Assembly: GCA_017936765.1 (NCBI GenBank)
Contig: JAGBEX010000023.1
Location: forward strand, 1-64,000
Length of the DNA stretch: 64,000 nucleotides
Source: Clostridia bacterium
Lineage (GTDB): Bacteria > Bacillota > Clostridia > Christensenellales > Aristaeellaceae
Reading direction: 5' to 3'
Each line of letters begins with the position of its first letter. Positions within the stretch are counted from its first letter, which is position 1. The notes under the pieces were generated by a model. It worked only from the letters and a program-made list of their open reading frames with translations. It had not been told where the DNA came from and searched no databases. This document shows positions 16,662 through 24,923 of this stretch, one piece after another. The position numbers and the translations under genes are program-made.

Positions 16662-17723
16662 TTAGCGCTGCTCAATATCATTGACCAGGTTATACAGATC
16701 GTGGCGGAAGCTCTTGGGAGCCTTGAGGGCTTCTTCGATGGGCATATAGAACACGCGACCCTGACGGGTGCCGATGACCTGGTTGCTGATGCCGTCGTGC
16801 AGCAGGCGCACGGCCACATTGCCAGCCTCGAAGGCGAAGGCGCTGTCCTTGGCCACGGGGTAAGCGCCGCGCTGGGTGTAGCCCACCACGGTGGAACGAA
16901 CCTCAATGTTGCCGCACAGGCGCTTCATCACAGAGGCAAAGCGCATGGCGCTCCAGGGTTCACCCTCGAAGCACTGCTTGCCGTGGCTGGTCAGGAAGCC
17001 ATACATATCGAAGGGCTCGGCCAAGGAATCCCAGCAGCCCTCGGCCAGCACGATGGTGGCGCGGGTGTTGCCCTTGGCGATCTGCTTGTTCAGGCGGGCA
17101 GCCACTTCTTCCACCGTCCACGGCACCTCGGGAACCACCACGATCTCGGAGCCGGTGGCGCAGGCAGCCTTCAGGGCGATATCGCCGCAATGGCGACCCA
17201 TGCACTCCACCACGTGGGGACGGTCGTGGGAGCGGCTGGTGGCGCGGATGGAACGAATGGCCTCGGTGCAGACCTGCACAGCAGTCTCGTAGCCCAGGGT
17301 CATTTCGGTGTAGGCCAGGTCGTTGTCGATGGTGCCGGGGATGCCGATGCAGGGGATGCCCAGCTCGCACAAGCGCATAGCGCCCTGGAAGGAGCCGTCG
17401 CCGCCGATGATCACCAGACCGTCGATCTCCATGTCGTGGAGGGTCTTTACAGCGACCTCGCGCCAGGCGGGATCGCGGAATTCGTCGCAGCGGGCAGTAC
17501 GCAGGTAGGTGCCGGGACGGTCAGCAATGTCCAGCACGGTGTCCAGAACCAGTTCCTGCATATCCTCCTTGATGCTGGTGGATTTGCGCAGCAGGCCGTT
17601 GTAGCCACGCTTGATGCCTACCAGGGGCATACCAAAGCGGGAAGCGCTCTTGGCGATGGACATGATCGCCGCGTTCATGCCAGGTGCGTCGCCGCCGGAA
17701 GTCAGTACGCCGATCTTCCTCAT
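16662..17723 (-). CDS. pfkA: 6-phosphofructokinase (ATP-dependent type)
   Basis: 353 aa, slightly longer than the 320 aa of the Bacillus enzyme. It phosphorylates fructose 6-phosphate. The ATP-site GVLTSGGDAPGMNAAI is at residues 4-19; GGDGSFQGA and PGTIDND carry Gly at the two positions that favour ATP over pyrophosphate; MGRHCGDIAL is the substrate-binding stretch. The start at ATG 17723 (MRKIGVLTSGGD) is the canonical N-terminus with AGGAGCG upstream; a longer reading into the mtrB gap is unlikely. It is preceded by mtrB and followed by oadB. Confidence 0.95.
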   Translation of the reverse strand: MRKIGVLTSGGDAPGMNAAIMSIAKSASRFGMPLVGIKRGYNGLLRKSTSIKEDMQELVLDTVLDIADRPGTYLRTARCDEFRDPAWREVAVKTLHDMEIDGLVIIGGDGSFQGAMRLCELGIPCIGIPGTIDNDLAYTEMTLGYETAVQVCTEAIRSIRATSRSHDRPHVVECMGRHCGDIALKAACATGSEIVVVPEVPWTVEEVAARLNKQIAKGNTRATIVLAEGCWDSLAEPFDMYGFLTSHGKQCFEGEPWSAMRFASVMKRLCGNIEVRSTVVGYTQRGAYPVAKDSAFAFEAGNVAVRLLHDGISNQVIGTRQGRVFYMPIEEALKAPKSFRHDLYNLVNDIEQR

Positions 17724-17754
17724 GATAAATCGCTCCTTTTTTCTTATTGTTGAC

Positions 17755-18000
17755 TTATTCATTCGTTCCCGAGGTGACTTTGCCGTGCCGTGTGTAGATC
17801 TCGGCACGTCCCCGGATCTTCATGGCGGAGGTGTTCTCCGTGAACTGGGCAATGATGACCTCGCCTGCATCCAGCTTTTCCGTATGCAGCAGCCGCGTGT
17901 CGCGCCCGCGGGTCATGCCGATGAGATTCACACCGTTTTCCAGCGCCTTCACCACAATGAAATCGCCAGTCGCAGCATCCTCGTTCCGGTAATCCGGCAT
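17755..18000 (-). CDS. mtrB: Tryptophan RNA-binding attenuation protein (TRAP)
   Basis: 81 aa, the size of a TRAP subunit. When bound to tryptophan, the 11-subunit ring binds a series of GAG/UAG triplets in leader RNAs of trp genes. The sequence matches the family closely: [40 protein letters not shown] and AMKIRGRA. The RNA-binding residues (the Lys in EKLD and the Lys and Arg in MKIRG) and the Trp-pocket Thr, Gln and His positions are conserved. Start ATG 18000, AGGAGGG upstream. It lies directly before pfkA, an unusual setting (Bacillus has folE-mtrB). I found no trp genes, anti-TRAP, or 11-repeat GAG/UAG target in the window. Confidence 0.9.
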   Translation of the reverse strand: MPDYRNEDAATGDFIVVKALENGVNLIGMTRGRDTRLLHTEKLDAGEVIIAQFTENTSAMKIRGRAEIYTRHGKVTSGTNE

Positions 18001-18089
18001 CGCCCATCCCTCCTTTTACCACGCTACCCAATAGTATACCACACCTCACCCCAACTTGGAAGGGTGAAAATGGGATATAAATTGGTTGT

Positions 18090-18535
18090 TTTCATGGGAA
18101 CGCCAGAGGCTCTGCCTCTGGACTCCGGTCAGGGCGCTGCCCTGACAACCCGCCAGAGGAGGCGTTGCCTCCTCTGGACTCCACCACCAAAGGGCCGTTC
18201 GGCCCTCTGGACTCCCGTTGGGGGTGGGCGGTGCTGGGTGGTCTTCGAGGAGGGGGCACGGCGCAAATACGGTTGCGCCGCGACGCGGGGGAAGTAACGA
18301 AGGCTCCCTCCTCGAGGTGAGCGATGCGAGCGTCGCCTGTGGCGACAAAAAGCGAACTGAGCGAATCAACCGAAACAAGCGAGCTTGCTCGCGCCGATTG
18401 AGGTTGCGGATAGCTGTCAGCGCTTGCGCTGACTGAGGGAGTGGTGCTGCCGCTTACCCCACCGCCTCCCATCCTTTGCATCTGTAGGGGCGATCTGCGA
18501 TCGCCCGCACGCTGCATCCATCACCCAGTAGGCAT
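18090..18535. repeat. Large intergenic hairpin-repeat region (about 450 nt)
   Basis: This stretch between mtrB and rplT contains no gene. It is a chain of palindromes: CCAGAGGC/GCCTCTGG (18103-18121), TCAGGGCGCTGCCCTGA (18127-18143), CCAGAGGAGGCGTTGCCTCCTCTGG (18153-18177), AGGGCCGTTCGGCCCT (18188-18203), the inverted GGCGCAAATACGGTTGCGCC...CGCGACGCGGGG module (18252-18291), AGCTGTCAGCGC/GCGCTGACT (18413-18436) and TGTAGGGGCGATC/GATCGCCC (18482-18504). The central part (18300-18410) is partly degenerate. Together it looks like an inverted, longer copy of the 2640-2949 block. Confidence 0.7.
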
Positions 18536-18585
18536 TTTTCGCAACGTGGCGGACGAACATACCTCGCGCATAGCTGCACAAAAAA

Positions 18586-18611
18586 ACACCTGCACTTCTC
18601 AATGCAGGTGT
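18586..18611 (-). terminator. Terminator of infC-rpmI-rplT
   Basis: ACACCTGCA (18586-18594) pairs with TGCAGGTGT (18603-18611). On the minus strand a TTTTTTT run follows. Confidence 0.88.
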
Positions 18612-18624
18612 TGTGTGGCGAACC

Positions 18625-18972
18625 TTACGCCTTGGCGATTTCCACCAGCTTGGCGAAGCCAGCAGGATCGTTCACAGCCAGGTCGGCCAGCATCTTGCGG
18701 TTGACCTCGATGTTCTGCTTCTTCAGGCCATTGATAAAGGTGGAGTAGCTCATGCCGTTCAGGCGAGCGGCGGCGTTGATACGGGTGATCCACAGGCGGC
18801 GGAAATCGCGCTTGCGCAGCTTACGACCGGTGTAAGCATAACGCAGGGAGCGGGCAACCTGTTCAGTAGCGGCGCGGTACTGCTTGGACTTAGCGCCCCA
18901 GTAGCCCTTCGCCAGCTTCATAACCTTGCGGCGTTTCTTATGAGCGTTCACAGCTCTCTTAATGCGTGCCAT
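18625..18972 (-). CDS. rplT: Ribosomal protein L20
   Basis: 115 aa, strongly basic, canonical start [23 protein letters not shown]. Binds 23S rRNA early in 50S assembly. In Bacillota it also represses its own operon by binding the infC leader. It is the last gene of infC-rpmI-rplT, 29 nt after rpmI, followed by a strong terminator. Confidence 0.98.
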   Translation of the reverse strand: MARIKRAVNAHKKRRKVMKLAKGYWGAKSKQYRAATEQVARSLRYAYTGRKLRKRDFRRLWITRINAAARLNGMSYSTFINGLKKQNIEVNRKMLADLAVNDPAGFAKLVEIAKA

Positions 18973-19001
18973 GTGATGAAACCTCCTTGCCAGCTATTGG
19001 C

Positions 19002-19202
19002 TTATTTGTAGGGCAGCAGCTTGTGGATGGTGCGCGCTTCGGCGGCGTTGTCCACGATGCCGGCGGCCCGCAGGTGACGGGTGCGCTTGGTGGTCTTCAG
19101 GCGAACCTGATGGTTGGCGTTCATCTGCTTATGCTTCACAATACCGCTCTTGGTGAAAGAGAAGCGCTTGGCAGCACCACGGTGGCTCTTTTGCTTAGGC
19201 AT
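19002..19202 (-). CDS. rpmI: Ribosomal protein L35
   Basis: 66 aa, canonical start MPKQKSHRGAAKRFSFTKSG and conserved KHKQMNANH region. A 50S subunit protein. Second gene of the infC operon; 31 nt after infC. Confidence 0.97.
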   Translation of the reverse strand: MPKQKSHRGAAKRFSFTKSGIVKHKQMNANHQVRLKTTKRTRHLRAAGIVDNAAEARTIHKLLPYK

Positions 19203-19233
19203 GGAATGGTCCTCCTTTGCTGTTTACTGGGGG

Positions 19234-19818
19234 TTAATCCTGCTGAGCTTCTTTGGAAGCAGCCTTCTCCCGGGCGGCCTTCTTTTCCGCAAAGGAAGCC
19301 TTGGCAGCCTTGGGAGCCAGGATCATGATCATGTGACGGCCATCCATCAGCGGGCGGCGTTCCACCGTGCTGACTTCTTCGCACCGCTTGGCAAAATCCT
19401 GCATGACCTTCATGCCGATCTCGCTGTGGGTGATCTGGCGGCCGCGGAAGCGGATGGAAACCTTGACCTTGTCGCCATCCTGGAGGAACTTGGTAGCCAT
19501 CTTCGCCTTGGTGAGAATGTCGTTCTCCTCAATCGTGGCGGAGAGCTGGACCTCCTTGATGGACACGACCCGCTGATTTTTACGGTTTTCGCGCTCGCGC
19601 TTGGACTGCTCGTAGCGGTACTTGTCGTAGTCCAGCAGCTTGCAGACGGGCGGCTTGGCAGTGGGCTGGATCTTGGCCAGGTCAAGGCCGCGCTCCTCAG
19701 CCAGTGCGATTGCCTGCTGCGTGGGCATAACGCCGAGCTGTTCACCGTTCTCGTCGATCACGCGGACTTCGCGGTCCCGGATCTCCTCGTTGATCATCAG
19801 ATCGATTGCGATAACCAT
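19234..19818 (-). CDS. infC: Translation initiation factor IF-3
   Basis: 194 aa. Binds the 30S subunit, blocks premature 50S joining and checks start codons. N-terminal domain DLMINEEIRDREVRVID..., linker rich in Arg/Lys (YEQSKRERENRKNQ), C-terminal domain with VKVSIRFRGRQITHSEIG. The start ATG 19818 (MVIAIDLMINEEI) follows GGAGGTG closely; ATG 19797 (MINEEI), the usual family N-terminus, is possible but has no binding site. The extra C-terminal Ala/Lys tail (EKKAAREKAASKEAQQD) is common in Bacillota. Confidence 0.95.
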   Translation of the reverse strand: MVIAIDLMINEEIRDREVRVIDENGEQLGVMPTQQAIALAEERGLDLAKIQPTAKPPVCKLLDYDKYRYEQSKRERENRKNQRVVSIKEVQLSATIEENDILTKAKMATKFLQDGDKVKVSIRFRGRQITHSEIGMKVMQDFAKRCEEVSTVERRPLMDGRHMIMILAPKAAKASFAEKKAAREKAASKEAQQD

Positions 19819-19984
19819 ACACCTCCAAATCTCCGTTTGACCCTCCGCCGCAAATGAAAAAGCGACGGATCGCTCGACCCGTCGCTGCATGAACACATTC
19901 ATTTCCCTTGCGGGGAAAGATGCCATGAGACCCGGCAGCGTGAGCCGCGCAAGGTGAGAGACGGGCAAGCCTCTTCTTCAAACA
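19819..19984 (-). promoter_or_regulatory. L20-type leader with attenuator upstream of infC
   Basis: A 165-nt untranslated leader precedes infC. It contains a strong intrinsic terminator, AGCGACGG...CCGTCGCT (19861-19886), followed on the minus strand by TTTTTCATTT, about 40 nt before the start codon. Further upstream GCGGCTCACGCTGCCGGG and CCCCGCAAGGGAAA can form alternative stems. A leader terminator in front of infC-rpmI-rplT is the known arrangement for L20-mediated transcription attenuation in Bacillota. I have not folded the full structure. Confidence 0.7.
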
Positions 19985-19989
19985 TGGGT

Positions 19990-20018
19990 ATGATACCACA
20001 CCTTCGCGGCCTTGTCAA
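19990..20018 (-). promoter_or_regulatory. Promoter of infC-rpmI-rplT
   Basis: On the minus strand: consensus TTGACA (20013-20018), 17-nt spacer, TATCAT (19990-19995). The -35 overlaps the stop codon of the upstream secreted-protein gene. Confidence 0.9.
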
Positions 20019-20593
20019 CCGTTTCCCTGATAATTTTCCTGCACCAATTGCTGAATTTTATCATGCCATTGGGTCACCGCCTCCGGCCAGGCGTCTTCCG
20101 TGCCATAGCAGGAGTGGAAGAACTCCGTCACGGCTTCCACGGGGGACAGATCTCCCTGCTCCAAGGCAGTGTTCAGCGCCTGGTTCAGCGGAATATCCCA
20201 TTCGATCATCCATTGGCGCAAAAGGCCGCGGTCGTCCCATTGCCAGGTATAGAGCCAGCCTTCCTCCAGCGCCATGCGCAGGGTCTCCCGCACAACGCTT
20301 TCGCCGGGATAATCCGCATAGCTGCTTTGGAAAGGCGAGGTGGTCTGGATGCCGCCGGAGCTGGTTTCCGTGTAGGTGTATACCCAGTTCGGATGGGCCT
20401 TGGGGTACATCTTCACGGAAATGTCGCCTCCGGTCAGGTTGTCGATCTCAAAGGTGAACTGCTCGTTAACCTCCTGGGTGGTGTAGCCGTAGATCTCCGT
20501 CAGGGCGGTGGTGCCGGGTTCCTCGGCGGAAGCAGCCATGGCACAGGCAAGCATAGCGATAGTCAGCAGAATGCAGCGAAGAACCTTTTTCAT
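20015..20593 (-). CDS. Secreted protein of unknown function
   Basis: 192 aa starting MKKVLRCILLTIAMLACAMAAS; a typical signal peptide (basic start, hydrophobic core, AxA cleavage site near residue 20). The mature part is acidic and Trp/Tyr-rich (YTYTETSSGG, WLYTWQWDDRG, FFHSCYGTEDAWPEAV). I do not recognise a family. Three ATG codons in tandem follow AAAGGAGG; I chose the third (20593) for spacing. The stop codon lies inside the -35 of the infC promoter. Confidence 0.75.
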   Translation of the reverse strand: MKKVLRCILLTIAMLACAMAASAEEPGTTALTEIYGYTTQEVNEQFTFEIDNLTGGDISVKMYPKAHPNWVYTYTETSSGGIQTTSPFQSSYADYPGESVVRETLRMALEEGWLYTWQWDDRGLLRQWMIEWDIPLNQALNTALEQGDLSPVEAVTEFFHSCYGTEDAWPEAVTQWHDKIQQLVQENYQGNG

Positions 20594-20670
20594 CATCATT
20601 CCTCCTTTGTGGTTCTGCTGATAGAACGCAACAGAGTGGGATTTCCTTCCTTTTAGGACAAGTAAAAAAC

Positions 20671-20699
20671 TTGACTGCCCTCCCCGGCAAGCGTACAAT
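20671..20699 (+). promoter_or_regulatory. Promoter of egsA-apgM
   Basis: TTGACT (20671-20676), 17-nt spacer, TACAAT (20694-20699). Confidence 0.82.
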
Positions 20700-20729
20700 A
20701 ATACAGACTATTATGCGGAGGTATCCGTG

Positions 20730-22097
20730 ATGGACAAGCATTTTTCCGACATGTCGCTGGCCGAGATCCTTGCGCCTGGGGGGCATGACTGCTCCTGCGG
20801 CAAGCATCACAGCTGCGAGCTGAAATACCTTAAGGTGGGCAAGGGCGTGATCGCCTGCCTGCCGGAGGGCATGGAGACCATCGGGGTCAAGAAGCCCTTT
20901 GTGGTCATGGACTGCAACACCCAAAAGGCCGCCGGTGCGCTGGTGGAAGGCACTCTGCAGGCGGCGGGCATTGCCTATACGGCTTTCGTGTTTCCCGGCG
21001 AAGGCCGCATGGAGCCGGATGAGCGCGCCGTGGGCAGCCTGGCCATGGCCTTTGATCCCAGCTGCGATGTGCTGTTGGCCGTGGGCAGCGGCGTGATCAA
21101 CGACTGCTGCAAGGTGCTGGCCAAGGCCTGCAAGCTGCCCAGCATGGTGGTCTGCACCGCCCCCAGCATGGACGGCTATGCCTCCAACTCCTCCTCCATG
21201 ATCCAGAACCGGGTGAAGGTCAGCCTGTACAATGGCTGCCCCCAGGTGATCATTGCCGATACGGACATCCTGAAAACCGCGCCGGATATTATGCTGCAGG
21301 CGGGCCTGGGGGATATGCTGGCCAAGTATGTGTCCGTGTGCGAGTGGCGCATCAGCCACCTGGTGTATGGCGACCCCTATTGCGAGGAGATCGCCGGTCT
21401 GGTGCGCGCCAGCCTGAAGAAGATCGTGGCCCATGCCGATGGCCTGATGCGCCGGGAGGACGACGCCCTGGCCGCCGTGGTGGAGGGTCTGGTGCTGAGC
21501 GGCATTTCCATGGCCTTTGCGGAGATCAGCCGCCCTGCCAGCGGGCTGGAGCATTATTTCTCCCACCTGTGGGAGATGCAGGCGCTGCGGGGGAATATCC
21601 CCTCCGATCTGCACGGCATCCAGGTGGGCGTAGGCACGCTGCTGGTTTTGTGGATCTACGAGAACATCCTCACCACCGATGTCATCGATGTGGACAAGGC
21701 TCGCCAGGCCATGGCGGACTTCTCTCAGGAGGAATGGAAGGTGCAGGCGCAGCGCATCTTTGGCAACATCGCGCCGGAAATCCTGTCGCTGGAAGAAAAA
21801 GTGCGCAAGAATGACCCGGCCAAGCATGAAAAGCGCTTGCAGATCATTGCCCAGAAGTGGCCGGAGATCCAGAGAATCATTAAGGAAGAGCTGCCCAGCC
21901 GCGAGAGCATCTGGCAGCTGATGAAGTCCTGCGGTATGCCCATGACCCCCGCCGACCTGAAGCTGAGCTATCAGGATACGGTGGATGCGCTGCTGGGCAG
22001 CAGGGATATCCGTGACAAGTATCTGACCAGCAGCCTTTTGTGGGACCTGGGTCTCCTGGAGGAAACCGCCGAAAAGCTGCAGGCTGTGTGTGAATAA
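20730..22097 (+). CDS. egsA: sn-Glycerol-1-phosphate dehydrogenase (EgsA/AraM family)
   Basis: 455 aa. NAD(P)H-dependent reduction of dihydroxyacetone phosphate to glycerol 1-phosphate; in bacteria linked to unusual ether-type or heptaprenylglyceryl lipids. Iron-alcohol-dehydrogenase fold: nucleotide-binding AVGSGVINDCCK near residue 115, TAPSMDGYASNSSSM, and metal-binding Asp and His residues in GLGDMLAKY and RPASGLEHYFSHLWE. The N-terminus holds an unusual Cys/His cluster (HDCSCGKHHSC, residues 19-29) that may bind metal. Start ATG 20730 with GGAGG 8 nt upstream; GTG 20727 is possible. Likely operon with the mutase, 13 nt downstream. Confidence 0.9.
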   Translation: MDKHFSDMSLAEILAPGGHDCSCGKHHSCELKYLKVGKGVIACLPEGMETIGVKKPFVVMDCNTQKAAGALVEGTLQAAGIAYTAFVFPGEGRMEPDERAVGSLAMAFDPSCDVLLAVGSGVINDCCKVLAKACKLPSMVVCTAPSMDGYASNSSSMIQNRVKVSLYNGCPQVIIADTDILKTAPDIMLQAGLGDMLAKYVSVCEWRISHLVYGDPYCEEIAGLVRASLKKIVAHADGLMRREDDALAAVVEGLVLSGISMAFAEISRPASGLEHYFSHLWEMQALRGNIPSDLHGIQVGVGTLLVLWIYENILTTDVIDVDKARQAMADFSQEEWKVQAQRIFGNIAPEILSLEEKVRKNDPAKHEKRLQIIAQKWPEIQRIIKEELPSRESIWQLMKSCGMPMTPADLKLSYQDTVDALLGSRDIRDKYLTSSLLWDLGLLEETAEKLQAVCE

Positions 22098-22110
22098 GGA
22101 GGAAAGAATC

Positions 22111-23325
22111 ATGAAATATGTACTGATCATCGGCGACGGCATGAGCGACGACCCCATTGCAGAGCTGGGCAGCAAAACGCCCCTGGAATACCTGGACCTG
22201 CCCCATATGGGCATCCTGGCGGGCAGCGAAGTGGGTCGGTGCCAGACGGTGCCTGCGGGCGTGCCTGCGGGCAGCGATACCGCCATTCTGAACATCTTCG
22301 GCAACGATCCCCGTGACTGCTACACCGGCCGCAGCGTGCTGGAGGCAGCGGGCGTGGACGTGACATTGCAGCCCGGCCAGGTCTCCATGCGCGTGAACCT
22401 GTGCGCGGTGGAGGAGATCGGCGATGAGCTGATCATCCACAGCCACAACGGCGGCAACATCGAGGGCGACGAAGCCGAGACCCTCATGAACGACCTGATC
22501 GCCGATCCCCGCTTTGCTGCGGCAGCAGAAAAGGTGCAGCTGCACATCCATGTGAGCCGCACCTTCCGGCACATCGGCGTGTTTGGCAATGTGGCGGCGG
22601 ATGCGGTGTTCCACACCACCGAACCCCACAACGTGCTGGAGCAGGACGTGGGTAAGCATTATCCCACCGGCGCTTATGCCGATGAGATCACCCAGCTGAT
22701 GCAGGTGAGCTATCAGGTGCTGAAGGATCACCCCATCAACCAGGCACGTATCGCCCGTGGCCAGCTGCCTGCCAACATGATCTGGCCCTGGGGCGCAGGC
22801 CGCGCCATGCTGCTGCCTAACTTCCAGCAGAAGTACGGCAAGTCCGGCGTGGTGATCAGCGCTGTGCCGCTGGTGTGGGGCATTGCCACCCTGATGGGTC
22901 TGCCCCATCCCCACATCCCCGGTGCCACCGGCGACCTGGACACCAACTATGCCGGCAAGGTGCAGGCCGCTGTGGACGCCCTGCGGGACGGCGCGGACTT
23001 TGCGGCCATCCATGTGGAAGCCCCCGACGAGATGACCCATGCGGGCGACCTGCCCAAGAAGCTGGAGGCCATCCGTCTGCTGGACAAGGAAGTGGTGAAG
23101 CCCCTGTTGGAAAAGCTGCCTGAGCTGGGCGACTTCCGCATCCTGATGCTCTCCGACCACAAGACCCTGATGTCCACCCGCACCCACGATGGAAAGCCCG
23201 TTCCCTTTGCCATCTATGACAGCCGCAACCCCGGCACCCCCAGCCGCCTGGACGAAACCACCGCCGAGAAGGGCGTGTGGGTGGCGGAAGGCAGGGACAT
23301 TATGGGGAGATTGCTGGAAGTTTAA
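22111..23325 (+). CDS. apgM: Cofactor-independent phosphoglycerate mutase, archaeal type (or proposed homoserine kinase)
   Basis: 404 aa, alkaline-phosphatase superfamily. N-terminal metal-binding MKYVLIIGDGMSDDP (Asp near residue 9) and the nucleophile Ser in VPAGSDTAILNIFG, later SDHKT metal site near the C-terminus and HVEAPDEMTHAG. The family interconverts 3- and 2-phosphoglycerate, but many bacterial members were named proposed homoserine kinases from genome context. The window carries hom 15 kb away and no ThrB, so that alternative deserves weight. Start ATG 22111, AAGGAGG upstream, 13 nt after egsA. Confidence 0.88.
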   Translation: MKYVLIIGDGMSDDPIAELGSKTPLEYLDLPHMGILAGSEVGRCQTVPAGVPAGSDTAILNIFGNDPRDCYTGRSVLEAAGVDVTLQPGQVSMRVNLCAVEEIGDELIIHSHNGGNIEGDEAETLMNDLIADPRFAAAAEKVQLHIHVSRTFRHIGVFGNVAADAVFHTTEPHNVLEQDVGKHYPTGAYADEITQLMQVSYQVLKDHPINQARIARGQLPANMIWPWGAGRAMLLPNFQQKYGKSGVVISAVPLVWGIATLMGLPHPHIPGATGDLDTNYAGKVQAAVDALRDGADFAAIHVEAPDEMTHAGDLPKKLEAIRLLDKEVVKPLLEKLPELGDFRILMLSDHKTLMSTRTHDGKPVPFAIYDSRNPGTPSRLDETTAEKGVWVAEGRDIMGRLLEV

Positions 23326-23543
23326 TTCGGAATGCGGAATTCGGAATTCGGAATTGAGAGTGCGCCACACATTTTTCAGCCGCATTCCTCGCGTCGCGGC
23401 GCGACCGTATTCGCGCCGTGACCCCTTCTCGGAGACCACCTAGCACCACCCACCCCGAATGGGAGTCCAGAGGGCCGAATGGCCCTTTGGCGGGTTGTCA
23501 GGGCAGCGCCCTGACCGGGAGTGCAGAGGGCAGAGCCCTCTGC
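23326..23543. repeat. Modular intergenic repeat block after apgM
   Basis: Iterated CGGAATTCGGAATTC-type units (23327-23356) are followed by the CGCGTCGCGGCGCG...GCGCCGTGACCCCTTCTCGGAG module (about 23388-23436), then AGGGCCGAATGGCCCT (23471-23486), TCAGGGCAGCGCCCTGA (23498-23514) and CAGAGGGC/GCCCTCTG (23524-23542) hairpins, ending at the stop codon of the next gene. Confidence 0.7.
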
Positions 23544-24131
23544 CTAACTGTCGGCTGCTTCCAGCCATTGGGAGAGTTCGGTTTGGGTGGGGAAGGGTTT
23601 GCCGGGGCGGATCTCTTCCTGGTAGGAATCGGGGAGGTCGCTGAGGGGGATATCGAGGGCCTCGACCAGGGCGAGGGCATCGCCGTATTTGTTCTGGAAG
23701 ATGCAGAGCATACCGCTGTCGTCGGGCATGAGGATGATATGCTCCGGGCAATACATGCTGAGGGACTGCTCCATGGTGACCTCGCCGGGGGCGAAGCTGG
23801 TGACCTGCCAGGCGTCGTAGGCGGCCTCCAGGTCGGCACGGGTCTTGCCGGTCAGGTCGGGCGGCAGGGTCTGCCGTCGGGTGAGGGAATGTCCACAGGG
23901 GGCGTAGGTCAGGTGCTGGATCAGCGCGCAGTCCGCGTTCAGGGTCTGCACGGTGGAGCTGCCCACCTGGGTGAGCTGCTCGTCCTCCGGCGCGGAGGCG
24001 CTGCGGGGCGTGAGGCCGATGATCAGCAAAAGCGCCATGCCCAGCAGCGTGAGGCTGCCAAGGATGATCTGCCGCCGGTCGATCAGCGCTTTCGCCTGGG
24101 GCTTGGAGGGCTGTTTATCCCATTGTCGCAT
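23544..24131 (-). CDS. BofC-like membrane-anchored protein
   Basis: 195 aa with one N-terminal transmembrane helix (residues 22-42, IILGSLTLLGMALLLIIGL) after a basic cytoplasmic start, so the bulk is outside the membrane. The C-terminal part (about residues 92-190) has the pattern W-x-V-x-SFxPGEV, MEQSLSMYCPEHIILM, then IPLSDLPDSYQEEIRPG, which resembles the BofC C-terminal domain of spore formers. BofC restrains SpoIVB signalling in sporulation. The match is by eye and moderate; it may simply be an anchored protein of the same fold. It is divergent from the HAD gene. Confidence 0.55.
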   Translation of the reverse strand: MRQWDKQPSKPQAKALIDRRQIILGSLTLLGMALLLIIGLTPRSASAPEDEQLTQVGSSTVQTLNADCALIQHLTYAPCGHSLTRRQTLPPDLTGKTRADLEAAYDAWQVTSFAPGEVTMEQSLSMYCPEHIILMPDDSGMLCIFQNKYGDALALVEALDIPLSDLPDSYQEEIRPGKPFPTQTELSQWLEAADS

Positions 24132-24207
24132 TGGTTTCGCTCCTTTTCAGGTATGATGGGTTATTCTGCCTGATGGGGGAGCGAATTATTCTTGTGGAGG
24201 AATTGCA

Positions 24208-24840
24208 ATGATTCAGGCTGTTTTGTTTGACCTGGACGGTACCCTGACCAACACCCTGGAGGACATCGCCTTCGCCATGAACCGCGCCCTGCGGCTGCAC
24301 GGCTTGCCGGAGCATCCCGTGGCGGCCTACCGCTACATGGTGGGGGACGGCGCAAGGGTGCTGGCGCGGCGGGCTGTGGGTGCGCGGGAAGAACTGGCGG
24401 ATGCCATGTTCAGGGAGTACCAGGCCTATTATCAGGAGCATAACCTGGATAGGTCGAAGCCCTATGAGGGCATCGTGCAGATGCTGGAAAGCTTGCAGGA
24501 AAAGGGCGTGAAGCTCTGCGTGTTCTCCAACAAGCCCCATGCGGATACCTGCCGGGTGGTGCGGCATTTCTTCCCGCAGATCAACTTCGCCGTGGTGCGG
24601 GGGCAGATCGACGGTGTGCCGGTGAAGCCCGACCCCGCCGGGGCGCTGGCGGTGGCACGGGAGATCGGCGTGGCACCGGAGGACTTCCTCTACCTGGGGG
24701 ATACCAATGTGGATATGTTCTGCGCCCGCAATGCCGGGATGCACCCCATCGGCGTTACCTGGGGCTTCCGGGAGGCAGAGGAATTGCTGGAGGCCGGGGC
24801 GGAAAAGCTGCTCCATCATCCAATGGAATTAGAATTGTAA
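24208..24840 (+). CDS. HAD-superfamily phosphatase, phosphoglycolate-phosphatase-like
   Basis: 210 aa. Motif I FDLDGTLTNT (nucleophile Asp near residue 8), motif II FSNKPH, motif III VKPDP and motif IV LYLGDTNVDM; an alpha-helical cap lies between motifs I and II. This is the pattern of Gph/PGPase-type enzymes. The substrate could be phosphoglycolate or another small phosphoester. Start ATG 24208, GGAGG upstream. Confidence 0.87.
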   Translation: MIQAVLFDLDGTLTNTLEDIAFAMNRALRLHGLPEHPVAAYRYMVGDGARVLARRAVGAREELADAMFREYQAYYQEHNLDRSKPYEGIVQMLESLQEKGVKLCVFSNKPHADTCRVVRHFFPQINFAVVRGQIDGVPVKPDPAGALAVAREIGVAPEDFLYLGDTNVDMFCARNAGMHPIGVTWGFREAEELLEAGAEKLLHHPMELEL

Positions 24841-24857
24841 CATATTTGTCATATTGC

Positions 24858-24886
24858 TTTACAAAAGTATAATTTCCTGTTATACT
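24858..24886 (+). promoter_or_regulatory. Promoter of the peptidoglycan-binding protein gene
   Basis: TTTACA (24858-24863), 17-nt spacer, TATACT (24881-24886). Confidence 0.82.
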
Positions 24887-24923
24887 GCAACATGAAATAC
24901 AGTATGTATGGGAGGTATACGGC

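Noticed and set aside
18300..18410. Remnant of a coding gene inside the repeat region
   Set aside because: No frame keeps coding-like composition; sequence is better explained by degenerate palindromic modules.
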